A DNA stretch of 64,000 bases from Larkinella bovis (GTDB taxonomy: Bacteria; Bacteroidota; Bacteroidia; Cytophagales; Spirosomataceae). Below are positions 51,498-60,485 of this stretch, in pieces. Location: positions 62,001 to 126,000 of the forward strand of contig NZ_JBHSMA010000010.1 of assembly GCF_042655385.1 (NCBI RefSeq), written 5' to 3'. Positions within the stretch are counted from its first letter, which is position 1. Each line of letters opens with the position of its first letter. The notes below the pieces were generated by a model. That model was not told the DNA's origin. It did not search any database and saw only the letters and a program-made list of their open reading frames with translations. A program made the translations under genes and the position numbers.

Positions 51498-52355
51498 TTA
51501 CTCTTCATTCGATAGGGCGGCAAAATCGGCATCCGACAACTCAATCTGGTCGGCGGACCGGTTTTCGTGCTGGTGCGCCAGCGACCTCGTTCCCGGAATC
51601 AGCAGGATGTTCGGCGCGCGTTTCAGCAACCACGCCAGCGCAATCTGGGCGGTGGTGGCCCGGTGCTTTTCTGCAATCTGCCGGATTTTGCCCGCCAGTT
51701 TTTCCGGCCCCGAGGCCAGGGGATACCACGGAATGAAAGCCATACCGCGCCGGGTGGTATAGTCGAGCACCTCTTCCCAGGTACGGTTTCCCAGGTTATA
51801 CAGATTCTGGACCGACACGATCGGAACTACTTTTTCGGCCCGTTCAATGTCTTCAATGCGGACTTCCGACAACCCGACGTGCCGGATTTTGCCCGCTTTC
51901 ACGGCATCGACCACTGGCCCGAGGGTTTCTTCCACCGGAATGCTCGGGTCAACGCGGTGGAGTTGCCAGAGGTCAATCTGCTCCCGTTTCAACCGTTGTA
52001 AACTGCCATCGATGGCCTGCCGGATGTGTTCGGGGCGTCCGTTCGTAATCCACCGGTTGGGGCCCGTTCGATCAAAACCGCCCTTGGTGGCAATAACCAG
52101 CCCGTTGGGATACGGGTGGAGCGCATCGGCGATCAGGGTTTCGTTCGTATGCGGACCGTATGAATCGGCCGTATCGATAAAATTAATGCCCGATTCGACG
52201 GCGGTTTGCAGGACTTTCTTCGCCGTATCGCGGTCGGGCGCATCGCCCCAGACGCCGGGGCCGGTCAATTGCATACCGCCGTAACCCAGCCGGTTGACGT
52301 TCAGATCACCCCCAATGTCGAAGGTTGATGCGGTTTCTTGTGTGGTTCTGCTCAT
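51498..52355 (-). CDS. aldo/keto reductase
   Basis: An NAD(P)H-dependent oxidoreductase of 285 residues, from the ATG at 52355 (a GTG at 52388 is less likely). The catalytic tetrad is complete: Asp61 (NFIDTADSYGP), Tyr66, Lys91 (VIATKGG) and His133 (LWQLHRVD). The TIM-barrel order is normal and the cofactor-binding end reads ILLIPGTRSLAHQHENRSA. It is close to the AKR branch that includes YdbC-like and pyridoxal-reductase-like proteins. The substrate is unknown. Cytoplasmic. Confidence 0.93.
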   Translation of the reverse strand: MSRTTQETASTFDIGGDLNVNRLGYGGMQLTGPGVWGDAPDRDTAKKVLQTAVESGINFIDTADSYGPHTNETLIADALHPYPNGLVIATKGGFDRTGPNRWITNGRPEHIRQAIDGSLQRLKREQIDLWQLHRVDPSIPVEETLGPVVDAVKAGKIRHVGLSEVRIEDIERAEKVVPIVSVQNLYNLGNRTWEEVLDYTTRRGMAFIPWYPLASGPEKLAGKIRQIAEKHRATTAQIALAWLLKRAPNILLIPGTRSLAHQHENRSADQIELSDADFAALSNEE

Positions 52356-52487
52356 TTCAGTTTTTAGTCGATGAATCGTTAACACCACAACCGTAGCGGG
52401 TGTTCAGGTCCAGCCGGTGAAAATAGGCAACTGGGCCAATCCCAACCATCTGGAGGAATTCCTTCTTTCGCGCTTCTCGACCTGGGG

Positions 52488-53393
52488 CTACGGTACCGTA
52501 ACGGTTACGGTTGAGCGGTTATAGGCACCGAAACAGCCCAAACCGCCCTGAATGTTGCTGGGAATGATGACGGGTTCGGCAAACGGGTTGCCGTCGGCCT
52601 GCTGCTGCCGGGCCAGCGCTTCGTGGTAGCGGTAACTGTCGGTGTTCAGGTGCAGCAGGTCCGCCGTCAGGACGAACGGTTTCTGAAAAACCGCCGGGAA
52701 AAACGGCTGGCCGACCGGCACGGAACCACCCAGGTAGCCCTTGCCCGACACGATCGGTTTGCCATTGTTGTCCTGATCGGTGTAAAACGCCCGTGTTCCC
52801 GTGCTGCTCACAAACGCAACGGGCTGGCGAACGGTTTTTGGGGGAGAACATCCGACGCAGGGGTAACTAAAGATTCCTTCCGTTTGGTAATAATCGGTTT
52901 CGCCGGACCGATCAGTCCACAAATACTGCGCAAAAAAGCGTTTTCGGACCTCATGATTTTCCTGCACAACTTCCGAATCCAGGCGAACCTGCTGCAAATC
53001 GACCGCAGCTGGAACCGTGGTTTGGGCTTCAACCCGCCGACCGTCCGGGGTCTGAACGATGAGCTGGTACGTTTCTCCGGCCCGGATCGGAAACTGATCC
53101 GGTGTTACGCGGTAATACCGTAGCCGGGGATGATACCGTAATACCACGCTTCGCGACCCGGTTTGCAGCGTGACGGTAGCGTTCATAATTTCCAGGCTGG
53201 TCACAGTTTCGTCGTCCAGAACCGGGCGGGAGCGGGCCACTTTGGCGGCCAGAACCGTATCCTGGGGTGAGATGAAACAGGCCACAATCAGTCTGACCGG
53301 TTCGTCGGCCAGTTGTTGGGGCTGGACCTCCTGCTGGAGAGGCTGACAGGCCGCCAAAGCCCCAAGGCCGAGTAGCCATCCGAGTGTTTTCAT
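52488..53393 (-). CDS. DUF4249 outer-membrane lipoprotein, module A
   Basis: A 301-residue lipoprotein (lipobox LAAC, Cys16) of the DUF4249 family, function unknown. Family motifs: VACFISPQDTVLAAKVARSRPVL near the N-terminus, FPIRAGETYQLIVQTPDGRRVEAQTTVP in the middle, SYRYHEALARQQQADGNPFAEPV and the C-terminal NIQGGLGCFGAYNRS. Compared with modules B and C it lacks the Cys of the CTVP motif (TTVP here) and instead has a CxxC in SYPCVGCSPP. It starts 9 bp after the stop of its TonB receptor. It is inferred to be the surface partner of that receptor, by analogy to SusD. Confidence 0.9.
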   Translation of the reverse strand: MKTLGWLLGLGALAACQPLQQEVQPQQLADEPVRLIVACFISPQDTVLAAKVARSRPVLDDETVTSLEIMNATVTLQTGSRSVVLRYHPRLRYYRVTPDQFPIRAGETYQLIVQTPDGRRVEAQTTVPAAVDLQQVRLDSEVVQENHEVRKRFFAQYLWTDRSGETDYYQTEGIFSYPCVGCSPPKTVRQPVAFVSSTGTRAFYTDQDNNGKPIVSGKGYLGGSVPVGQPFFPAVFQKPFVLTADLLHLNTDSYRYHEALARQQQADGNPFAEPVIIPSNIQGGLGCFGAYNRSTVTVTVP

Positions 53394-53402
53394 GCGACTC
53401 CT

Positions 53403-55883
53403 TCAGAAGGAAAGGGTGTAACTGACCGACGGGACAACCGGAAAAAGCGAGTACTTGTAGAGGACACTTTTGGAGTGTCGGCCTGCGCCCTGATCCCGGG
53501 CTTCCAGCGAATAGTAGAATGGGTTTCGGCGGTTATACATATTGTAAAGCCCCAGTTCCCAGGTTCGTGTGAGGGCTTTCCGCTGTTTCCGGAACTGCCA
53601 GCCGATGTCGAGCCGGTGGTAAGCCTCAGCCCGAAAACCGTTGCGGGCTCCGTATTCTTTCACGTTCGGAGCCGGGCCGAACAGTTGCTCCTGCGGATTT
53701 CCATTGACCGAGGACGCCGGGCGGTTTTCGTAGCCGGAAAACCGGGCAACCGGCAGCGTCAGCGCCTGTCCGGTGCCATACACCCACGTCCAGGAAAACG
53801 TCAGGCCCGGTCGGATTTCGTAAATACCGACAATCGACGCATCGTGCCGACGGTCGTAGCGGGGGTGAAATTTGACACCCCCGTTCAGGGCCGGAAACTG
53901 CCACCACGTCCAGGAGAGTGTATACCCCACCCAACCCGACAGCCGACCGGTTTTTTTCTGAGCAAACAGCTCGCTGCCGTACGCCCAGCCCCGGCCCGAT
54001 GTGATGTTGTTTTCCCACTGGCTGGCTGCGGCTGGCCGGGCCGGTTCGGTGGTCAGAAAACTAGTCCCTTCCGCAAAGCTGATGCTGTTTTTGAGAATTT
54101 TATAGTACCCTTCCAGCGTGACGGTCAGATTCCGGTCGGGCCGGTCGGGGTGGAGGAAATCCTTCGCGAAACCGATGGCCACCTGCCGGGCCTGCTGCGG
54201 GCGAATGCGGAGCGTCGTCGGAATCCACAAATCGGCGGGTAATCCCAGGCCGGTGTTGGATAGCAAATGGGCGTATTGGTTCATCATTGCAAACGACATT
54301 TTGACGGAGAAAGAACTGTCGAGCTGGTAGGCCATTGACAAACGGGGATCCGGATTTAGGTACTGAACGGGCCGCCCCCGTGGCTGGCCTGGTCCGTTCG
54401 CTTCGCCCGGCGGTTTTCCGCCGGTGGGCAGCGTCCCGGATTGAAGTTGCAGAAAATGATTCAGCCGAAAACCGGCGTTCAGGTGCCAGTGCCGGGCCGG
54501 CTGCCAGGTATCTTCGGCGTATAAGCCGGATTCCAGGGCGTCGATAAAAAAACGGGGCGCAGTGGCCGGATCGACGTTTCCTGTCGTAACGACGGCACCG
54601 GGCGTAAAGCGGTGGTGTATCGTCTGAAGGCCGAAGTGGAGCCGGTGGTGGTCCTGCCCGAATTCCAGGGCGTATTTCAGTCCGATATCCCGAATGCCGG
54701 ATCGGTACCGCAGTTCGTAGCGCAGACTGGCTGTATCGCGCAGACTACTGCCGTCATTGGCGACTTTTAGCTGATACTGACTGTACAGAAACGACAGACT
54801 CACGAAGGCCTGCTCGGAAATCCGGTGGTGCCAGCGCAGGGTACTCAGGGTGTTGTGCCAGTTCAGGCTTCCCTGTAAAGGCTGGTTGCCGGTTTGGGTG
54901 TGATTGACAAAGGCATCCCGGCTCCGAAACCCGCTCCAGAACAACCGATCCCGGGCCCCCAGTGTATACGTCAGCCGGGCATTCAGGTCGTAAAAGAACG
55001 TCTGCGTGGCCCCCGATTGCCGGGAGGTGGCGAAGGGGCGGGTGATGAGGTCGATGTAGGTCCGGCGACCGGCGAGCAGAAACGTTAAGGGCTGTTTCCC
55101 GGAACCGGATTTGCCGAGTGGTCCTTCCAGCAGCAGGCGCGAAGACACCAGCCCCAGACTGGCTTCACCGGCCAGTTTTTCGGCGTTTCCTTCTTTGGTA
55201 TTCACTTCGATCACCGACGACAGCCGTCCGCCAAACCGGGCCGGAAAACCGCCTTTGGTCAATTCGACATTCCGGAGGGCACTGCCGTTGAACGCCGAAA
55301 AAAAGCCCAGCAAATGGCCGGAATTGTACAGAACGGCCTCATCGAGCAGCACCAGATTCTGGTCAGGGCCGCCCCCACGCACGTAAATGCCGGTATTTCC
55401 TTCCGAGCCTTTCTGGACGCCCGGCAGGAGTTGCAGCACGCGCAGCAGGTCTTTCTCGCCCAGTAAGGCCGGTATTTTTTCCAGCTGTCGGGCCGAAATA
55501 CCAATCTGACTCATCTGCGGATTCCGGCTGGTGGCCTCCGGGTCCGTGGCCGGACGAACCGTCAACTCAGCGAGCGTTTGACCCGCCGGGAGAAAAACCG
55601 ACAACTGCTGGTTCTGCCGAAACGGGATGGTTTGCCGGACCGTCTGGTAGCCGACGCAGGAAAATACGAGCGTCAGGCTGTCGCGGGCGGGGAGGGTCAG
55701 CGAGAAAAAACCGCTGGGGTCGGTAACGGTTCCGGCGGTTTGACCGGGGGTGAAAACGTGAACGCCGAATAAGGGCTTCGGGCGACCTTCTTCGAAAACG
55801 GAGCCTTTGACGGTGTACAACGGCTGCCCCGGACTACTGAAGCCCGTAAGCAGAAGGCACAGCACCGCAAACAGGCGTTTCAT
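53403..55883 (-). CDS. TonB-dependent receptor, module A
   Basis: An outer-membrane transporter of 826 residues. Signal peptide (LFAVLCLLLTGFSSPGQ), then a carboxypeptidase-regulatory-like domain (about 25-100), and a plug with ISARQLEKIPALLGEKDLLRV and TGIYVRGGGPDQNLVLLDEAVLYN. The barrel has about 22 strands and ends VSYTLSF with the terminal Phe needed for BamA recognition. It has no STN domain. It resembles the receptors of modules B and C in the plug (GFPARFGGRLSSVIEVNTKEGN) but is clearly more divergent. Its upstream gap of 117 bp holds a 14-bp-arm dyad (55909-55961). Confidence 0.94.
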   Translation of the reverse strand: MKRLFAVLCLLLTGFSSPGQPLYTVKGSVFEEGRPKPLFGVHVFTPGQTAGTVTDPSGFFSLTLPARDSLTLVFSCVGYQTVRQTIPFRQNQQLSVFLPAGQTLAELTVRPATDPEATSRNPQMSQIGISARQLEKIPALLGEKDLLRVLQLLPGVQKGSEGNTGIYVRGGGPDQNLVLLDEAVLYNSGHLLGFFSAFNGSALRNVELTKGGFPARFGGRLSSVIEVNTKEGNAEKLAGEASLGLVSSRLLLEGPLGKSGSGKQPLTFLLAGRRTYIDLITRPFATSRQSGATQTFFYDLNARLTYTLGARDRLFWSGFRSRDAFVNHTQTGNQPLQGSLNWHNTLSTLRWHHRISEQAFVSLSFLYSQYQLKVANDGSSLRDTASLRYELRYRSGIRDIGLKYALEFGQDHHRLHFGLQTIHHRFTPGAVVTTGNVDPATAPRFFIDALESGLYAEDTWQPARHWHLNAGFRLNHFLQLQSGTLPTGGKPPGEANGPGQPRGRPVQYLNPDPRLSMAYQLDSSFSVKMSFAMMNQYAHLLSNTGLGLPADLWIPTTLRIRPQQARQVAIGFAKDFLHPDRPDRNLTVTLEGYYKILKNSISFAEGTSFLTTEPARPAAASQWENNITSGRGWAYGSELFAQKKTGRLSGWVGYTLSWTWWQFPALNGGVKFHPRYDRRHDASIVGIYEIRPGLTFSWTWVYGTGQALTLPVARFSGYENRPASSVNGNPQEQLFGPAPNVKEYGARNGFRAEAYHRLDIGWQFRKQRKALTRTWELGLYNMYNRRNPFYYSLEARDQGAGRHSKSVLYKYSLFPVVPSVSYTLSF

Positions 55884-55908
55884 GAAAAGAGATGGTTATT
55901 GAGAATCC

Positions 55909-55961
55909 GTTACCAAGATACGATTTATCAAACAAAATCGATTGGGCCGTATCCTGGTAAC
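55909..55961. promoter_or_regulatory. 53-bp dyad upstream of receptor A
   Basis: GTTACCAAGATACG (55909-55922) is complementary to CGTATCCTGGTAAC (55948-55961) with one mismatch. Nested inside is CGATTT (55921-55926) with AAATCG (55935-55940). On the minus strand the left arm contains TATCTTGG, one mismatch from the Bacteroidota promoter element TAnnTTTG. It could be an operator/promoter of module A, or a transcript end of module B. Confidence 0.5.
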
Positions 55962-56000
55962 TCCGGCGTAAATCCGCCGGTTTGGGAGGCCGGTCTGAAC

Positions 56001-56975
56001 TTATTTCAGCGTCACCGCCAGGGCCGAGCGGTTGTAGGCGGCAAAACAACCCAACCCGCCTTCGATGTTGGTTGCCACCAGAACCGGTTCGGAGAACGGG
56101 TTCCCTTCGATGTCGTTTTGTTGTTGCAGCGTTCGGTGGTAATCGTAATAATTTTTGTCGACGTGCAGCAGCATGAGGGTTAGGGTGACCGGGCGTCTGG
56201 AAATCGAGGCATAACCGCCGAAATAAGTATTGCTGGCGCGGTCGTAGTACGTGAAATGGAGGTTGTTAGGGATAATTCCTTTCGGTGACGTTATGGACTG
56301 CCCATTCTGGTTGCGGTCGGAAAGGTACTGTTGCACCGTATTGAAGAAAACCGGGGATCGCATGGTGACAAACCGGACCAGCGTATCGGGCGCGGTTTGG
56401 TTGGGGATATACCGGTTGAGCGTCACCCATTGCGACAGCGAAGCTTCCCCCGCCACCCGGTAATAATTGGCCTCGTGGCCGGGGTCCTGCCAGCTCAGCC
56501 GCGTTTCGTACACCCACGGAAATTGCTGCGACCAGAACGGCGACGTTTCGCGCGTTGAGTCCAGTTTGACCGACGTAATCGGGACCGCTTCCGGAACCGT
56601 GCAGGAAGCCGTCACCACTTGCTTGTCCAACTCGGCCCGTAGATGGTAGGTTTTGCCAGCTTCAATCGGAAACTGACGCGGGTCGGCCACAAACGCCAGC
56701 AACTTTTCGTCAAACGTCATGACAATGGAGCGGTTTCCCTCCGACAATACCACGCGGGACGCGCCCACAACTCCTCCCTGCCCCGATCCTAAAACCGCAC
56801 GCGAGCGGCTGACGGTGGCCATCAGCAGCGTGTCCTGCGGGGAAATGAAGCACTGGACAACCAGCTTCTCGTCTATGGTGGGCAGACGATCCGGATCCAC
56901 TTCATTGATTAAGCTTTCGCAGGCGGTCAGCGACGCCAGTAAAACCGCCAGAAGGATGGTGAACGAGATCCGCAT
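56001..56975 (-). CDS. DUF4249 outer-membrane lipoprotein, module B
   Basis: A 324-residue DUF4249 lipoprotein from the ATG at 56975 (lipobox LTAC); the open frame reaches back into the receptor gene. Motifs: VVQCFISPQDTLLMATVSRSRAVLG, KVTASCTVPEAVPI-type core (ASCTVPEAV), NYYRVAGEASLSQW, YDYHRTLQQQNDIEGNPFSEPV and NIEGGLGCFAAYNRS. Two cysteines, in CTVP and LGC, are shared with module C and could pair. It starts 4 bp after the receptor stop, the tightest of the three modules. Confidence 0.9.
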   Translation of the reverse strand: MRISFTILLAVLLASLTACESLINEVDPDRLPTIDEKLVVQCFISPQDTLLMATVSRSRAVLGSGQGGVVGASRVVLSEGNRSIVMTFDEKLLAFVADPRQFPIEAGKTYHLRAELDKQVVTASCTVPEAVPITSVKLDSTRETSPFWSQQFPWVYETRLSWQDPGHEANYYRVAGEASLSQWVTLNRYIPNQTAPDTLVRFVTMRSPVFFNTVQQYLSDRNQNGQSITSPKGIIPNNLHFTYYDRASNTYFGGYASISRRPVTLTLMLLHVDKNYYDYHRTLQQQNDIEGNPFSEPVLVATNIEGGLGCFAAYNRSALAVTLK

Positions 56976-56979
56976 CCGT

Positions 56980-59412
56980 TTAAAAAGTGAAGTTATAACT
57001 GAACGACGGCACAATTGGAAAAACCGAATACCGTTTCAACACCGTTTGCCCGGCTGCATTGTTTTGCAACGCGTAAAAAAACGGGTTCCGGCGGTTGTAA
57101 AGGTTGTACACGCTGAATTCCCAGGTGCGCTCGTGGTGGCGTTTCTTTTTGTGAAACTGAATGCCAAAATCCATCCGGTGATAGGGCTCGGCCCGGAAAC
57201 TATTCTTTTCGCCGTAGTCATTCGCCGTCTGGCCGAAGAAAGGGAAATAGCCTCCCGGCGAAAAACCGTTCGAGGGGTCCGTGATCGGCTGGTGCGGACG
57301 GGTCGTGAACGTCGCCAGCGGGACGGTCAGCGCGTTGCCGGTGCCGTAGACCCAGGTGCCCGAGAGCGTAATCCGTGGGCTGAGTTCGTAAATGCCCACC
57401 AGCGAAATGTCGTGCCGCCGGTCGTAGCGCGGGAAAAACTTCTTGCCAAAGTTCAGCTCCGGAAATTGCCACTGTGTCCACGACAGCGTGTAGCCCAGCC
57501 AGCCCGAAAACCGCCCGACTTTCTTTTGCAGCAGAAACTCCCCGCCGTACGACCAACCGCGGCCCGCTGTCACATTGTCTTCCCACCGCACCTCATTGGC
57601 CGATTCCGGGTTGCCGATCAGCAGAAAACTGGCTCCTTCGCGGTAGTTGATGATGTTTTTCATCGTTTTATAATACCCTTCCACCGTCAGGGTCAGTCCC
57701 CGGAATAAACTCCCGGCTTTCGTGAAATCCTTGGCAAAACCGGCCGCAAGCTGTTCCGATTGCTGGGGTTTGATGCGATCGGTGGTGGGCAACCAGAGGT
57801 CGGTGGGCAGGCCAATGCCGGTATTCGACAGCAGGTGTACGTACTGGTTCATCAGTGCGTAGGACGCCTTCACAGAGAAATCCGGTTTCAGCACGAAAGC
57901 CGCCGACAGCCGGGGTTCAGGCCGGAAATAATTCACGGCCTTGTGCTGAAAATGACTTAGCCGAAAACCGGCGTTGACCCGCCAGCGGCTGGTTGGTTTC
58001 CAGGTATCTTCGGCATAAATGCCCGATTCCTGCACCCGAATGGCGTCCACTTCCGTCCGGAATCGTTCGGCTTCGGTGTCTTTGAGAACAATCGCGCTGG
58101 GGGTGAATTTGTGGTGCGTCGTCTGGACGCCAAACCGGACAGCGTGTTGCGGATTGGGGTAATAATCCAGATCGTATTTGAGCGATATGTCCTGAATACC
58201 AGAGCTGTAGCGGAGTCGATACGTGTCGGTTTCCAGTTGTGACCCGTTACGGCGGGTCGATTCTTCGTCCGCAAAAATCTGAAAAGTATAATTGCTGAAA
58301 ATGAGGGACGTATTGGCAAATAGTTTTTCGGAAAACAAGTGATTCCAGCGCAGCGTACCGGTACCATTCCCCCAATACAGGCCGGTATTTGTTTTCGTTT
58401 TTAGTTCGTCTTTGGGGGTTTCGCGGGCGAAAAACCGGTCCCGGCCAAAATAACCGCTCAGATAGAGTTTGTCTTTCCGGCCAAAATCGTAATTCATTTT
58501 GGCATTCAGGTCGTAGAAATAATACCCGGCCATCGCTTCACCCTTGCTTTCGGCACGGATCAGCGGTCGGGCCAGCACGTCGAGGTAGGTCCGGCGTCCC
58601 GACACCAGAAACGACGACTTGCCCTTTTGTATCGGTCCTTCGAGCGTCAGCCGGGAGGCAATCAGGCCAATGCCGCCTTCGCCGTGGAGCTTTTCCTTGC
58701 TACCCTCCTTCATATTCATTTCGATCACCGACGACAGCCGGCCGCCGTAGCGCGCCGGAAAACCGCCTTTGATTAGCTCCACGCTCTTGAGCGCATCGCC
58801 GTTGAAGACCGAGAAAAACCCGAACAAATGGTTGGCGTTGTAGACGACGGCATCGTCCAGAATCACCAGGTTCTGGTCGGGTCCGCCCCCGCGCACGTAA
58901 ATACCGGTGCTGCCCTCGGAGCCTTTCTGAACGCCCGGCATGAGTTGCAATACTTTCAGCACATCCTTTTCGCCCAGGAAAGCCGGTATTTTCTTGATCT
59001 GGTGAATGGGGATATCGATGGTGCTCATGCGGGCGCTTTCGCTGACTTTCTCCTCGCCGGTTCGGTTGCCGGTGACGGTGACTTCCGACAGCAGTTGCCC
59101 GGGTATCAGCAGGATATTGAGTTCGGTATTGCGCCGAAAGGAGACGGTTTGCTGGATGGTTTCGTAGCCGACGAAGGAGAAAGCCAGGGTGAGGCTGTCC
59201 TGTTGGGGCAGGGTCAGGGAATAAAAACCGTAGGTGTTGGTGGTGGTTCCGGTGGCGGTGCCGGGCAGGTAGACATTCACGCCGATGAGCGCTTCCTGGC
59301 TGCCTTTTTCCCGGACATACCCACTGATGGTAGCGCGGTTTACCGGGTCCTGGCCGTTGGCAAACAGACTATAAAAAAACAAGCAGGACAGAAACAGTAG
59401 CGGATACTTCAT
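56980..59412 (-). CDS. TonB-dependent receptor, module B
   Basis: An 810-residue outer-membrane transporter from the ATG at 59412, which gives a good signal peptide (LLFLSCLFFYSLFANGQ). N-terminal carboxypeptidase-regulatory-like domain (SGYVREKGSQEALIGVNVYL), plug (IKKIPAFLGEKDVLKVLQLMPG, GIYVRGGGPDQN, RYGGRLSSVIEMN) and a barrel ending FSYNFTF. Its N-terminal coding DNA is almost identical to that of module C: 155 bases (59158-59312) match 63617-63771 exactly, and about 430 bases around 58570-59000 match with only scattered, mostly silent changes. The barrel has diverged more. Upstream lies a 7-bp dyad with the GATACG half-site and three TGGAAA copies. Confidence 0.95.
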   Translation of the reverse strand: MKYPLLFLSCLFFYSLFANGQDPVNRATISGYVREKGSQEALIGVNVYLPGTATGTTTNTYGFYSLTLPQQDSLTLAFSFVGYETIQQTVSFRRNTELNILLIPGQLLSEVTVTGNRTGEEKVSESARMSTIDIPIHQIKKIPAFLGEKDVLKVLQLMPGVQKGSEGSTGIYVRGGGPDQNLVILDDAVVYNANHLFGFFSVFNGDALKSVELIKGGFPARYGGRLSSVIEMNMKEGSKEKLHGEGGIGLIASRLTLEGPIQKGKSSFLVSGRRTYLDVLARPLIRAESKGEAMAGYYFYDLNAKMNYDFGRKDKLYLSGYFGRDRFFARETPKDELKTKTNTGLYWGNGTGTLRWNHLFSEKLFANTSLIFSNYTFQIFADEESTRRNGSQLETDTYRLRYSSGIQDISLKYDLDYYPNPQHAVRFGVQTTHHKFTPSAIVLKDTEAERFRTEVDAIRVQESGIYAEDTWKPTSRWRVNAGFRLSHFQHKAVNYFRPEPRLSAAFVLKPDFSVKASYALMNQYVHLLSNTGIGLPTDLWLPTTDRIKPQQSEQLAAGFAKDFTKAGSLFRGLTLTVEGYYKTMKNIINYREGASFLLIGNPESANEVRWEDNVTAGRGWSYGGEFLLQKKVGRFSGWLGYTLSWTQWQFPELNFGKKFFPRYDRRHDISLVGIYELSPRITLSGTWVYGTGNALTVPLATFTTRPHQPITDPSNGFSPGGYFPFFGQTANDYGEKNSFRAEPYHRMDFGIQFHKKKRHHERTWEFSVYNLYNRRNPFFYALQNNAAGQTVLKRYSVFPIVPSFSYNFTF

Positions 59413-59418
59413 ACGGGC

Positions 59419-59485
59419 GATACGAACGGGCAAGCATTGATTCGTATACGACCAAAGAGTGGAAAACGTGTGGAAAGGTTGGAAA
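59419..59485. promoter_or_regulatory. dyad and TGGAAA repeats between divergent genes
   Basis: ATACGAA (59420-59426) and TTCGTAT (59441-59447) form a perfect dyad 21 bp centre to centre, starting 8 bp before the receptor B start. TGGAAA then occurs at 59460, 59471 and 59480. The GATACG half-site is also in the dyad upstream of receptor A. This 191-bp gap serves receptor B and the divergent DUF1080 gene. Confidence 0.4.
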
Positions 59486-59558
59486 ATTAACAGATTTTAA
59501 GAGCGCGCCGGTCGGCGACCAATTTGGACCGGATCAGCGGTTAATAGGAAAGAGTCGC

Positions 59559-59566
59559 TATTTTTG
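59559..59566 (+). promoter_or_regulatory. candidate Bacteroidota -7 element for the DUF1080 gene
   Basis: TATTTTTG is an exact match to TAnnTTTG, 37 bp before the ATG at 59604. No good -33 TTG is seen at normal spacing, so the assignment rests on the -7 element and position. Confidence 0.4.
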
Positions 59567-59603
59567 TCTTTTCTTAAATTTGCTCCATTGCCTTTCTACC
59601 GCT

Positions 59604-60443
59604 ATGCGACCATCCGTTATCGTCATCGCCCTGTTGCTGTTCGCCGGTTTCAGTCTAGGATTGTCCCGGCCCAAACCGCGTGGCTGGATTCAATTGTTCA
59701 ACGGCAAAGACCTGAAAGACTGGTCAGTCAAGATTTCGAAACACCCGCTCGACGATAATTTCGGCAATACCTTCCGGGTGGAAGACGGCAAGCTGGTGGT
59801 TCGGTATGACCAGTACAAAACCTTCGACGAACAATTCGGCCACATTTTCTACAAGAAGCCCTTTTCGGCCTACCTGCTGGCGGTCGAATACCGGTTTGTG
59901 GGCGAGCAGGTCGCGGGAGGTCCGGGTTGGGCCGTCCGCAACAGCGGAGCCATGCTGCATTGCCAGGACCCGAAAACGATGGGCGTTGATCAGGACTTTC
60001 CGATTTCGCTGGAAATGCAGTTGCTGGGCGGGGACGGGCAGCACGAACGCCATACGGCCAACCTCTGCACGCCCGGCACGAACGTGGTCATGAACGGAAA
60101 ACTGTTTACCCCCCACTGCATCGATTCGAAGTCAAAAACCTACCACGGCGACCGCTGGGTTCGTGCCGAAACGCTGGTGCTTGGCGACTCGCTGGTGAAA
60201 CACATTGTGGAAGGAGACACCGTTCTGACGTACGAAAAACCGCAGATCGGGGGCGGCAACGTGATTCATTACGATCCGGCCGTGAAAAAAGACGGGCAAT
60301 TGCTTCGTGAAGGCTACATCTCCCTGCAGAGCGAAAGCCACCCGGTCGAATTCCGCAAAGTCGAACTGTTCGACCTGGCGCCGTACCTGAATAAACCGGA
60401 GCAGTTGCGTAAAGTCCTGCGTCAGTTACAAAACCGGAAATGA
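59604..60443 (+). CDS. exported DUF1080 (3-keto-glycoside hydrolase-like) protein
   Basis: A 279-residue secreted protein. Signal sequence VIVIALLLFAGFSLGLS, then the DUF1080 beta-sandwich: WIQLFNGKDLKDWSVKI, NSGAMLHCQDPKTMG, ISLEMQLLGGDGQHERHTANLCTPGTNVVM, EGYISLQSESHPVEFRKVELFDL. It is longer than the copy at 27390 because of an inserted segment (about residues 120-190) holding two cysteines. It lies on the plus strand between two near-identical receptor modules on the minus strand, so it was either inserted or retained between duplicates. Start at 59604 chosen for the signal peptide. Confidence 0.9.
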   Translation: MRPSVIVIALLLFAGFSLGLSRPKPRGWIQLFNGKDLKDWSVKISKHPLDDNFGNTFRVEDGKLVVRYDQYKTFDEQFGHIFYKKPFSAYLLAVEYRFVGEQVAGGPGWAVRNSGAMLHCQDPKTMGVDQDFPISLEMQLLGGDGQHERHTANLCTPGTNVVMNGKLFTPHCIDSKSKTYHGDRWVRAETLVLGDSLVKHIVEGDTVLTYEKPQIGGGNVIHYDPAVKKDGQLLREGYISLQSESHPVEFRKVELFDLAPYLNKPEQLRKVLRQLQNRK

Positions 60444-60485
60444 GCTTTCGGTCCACACGGTTAAAACCGCGGGCGATACTTTGAT

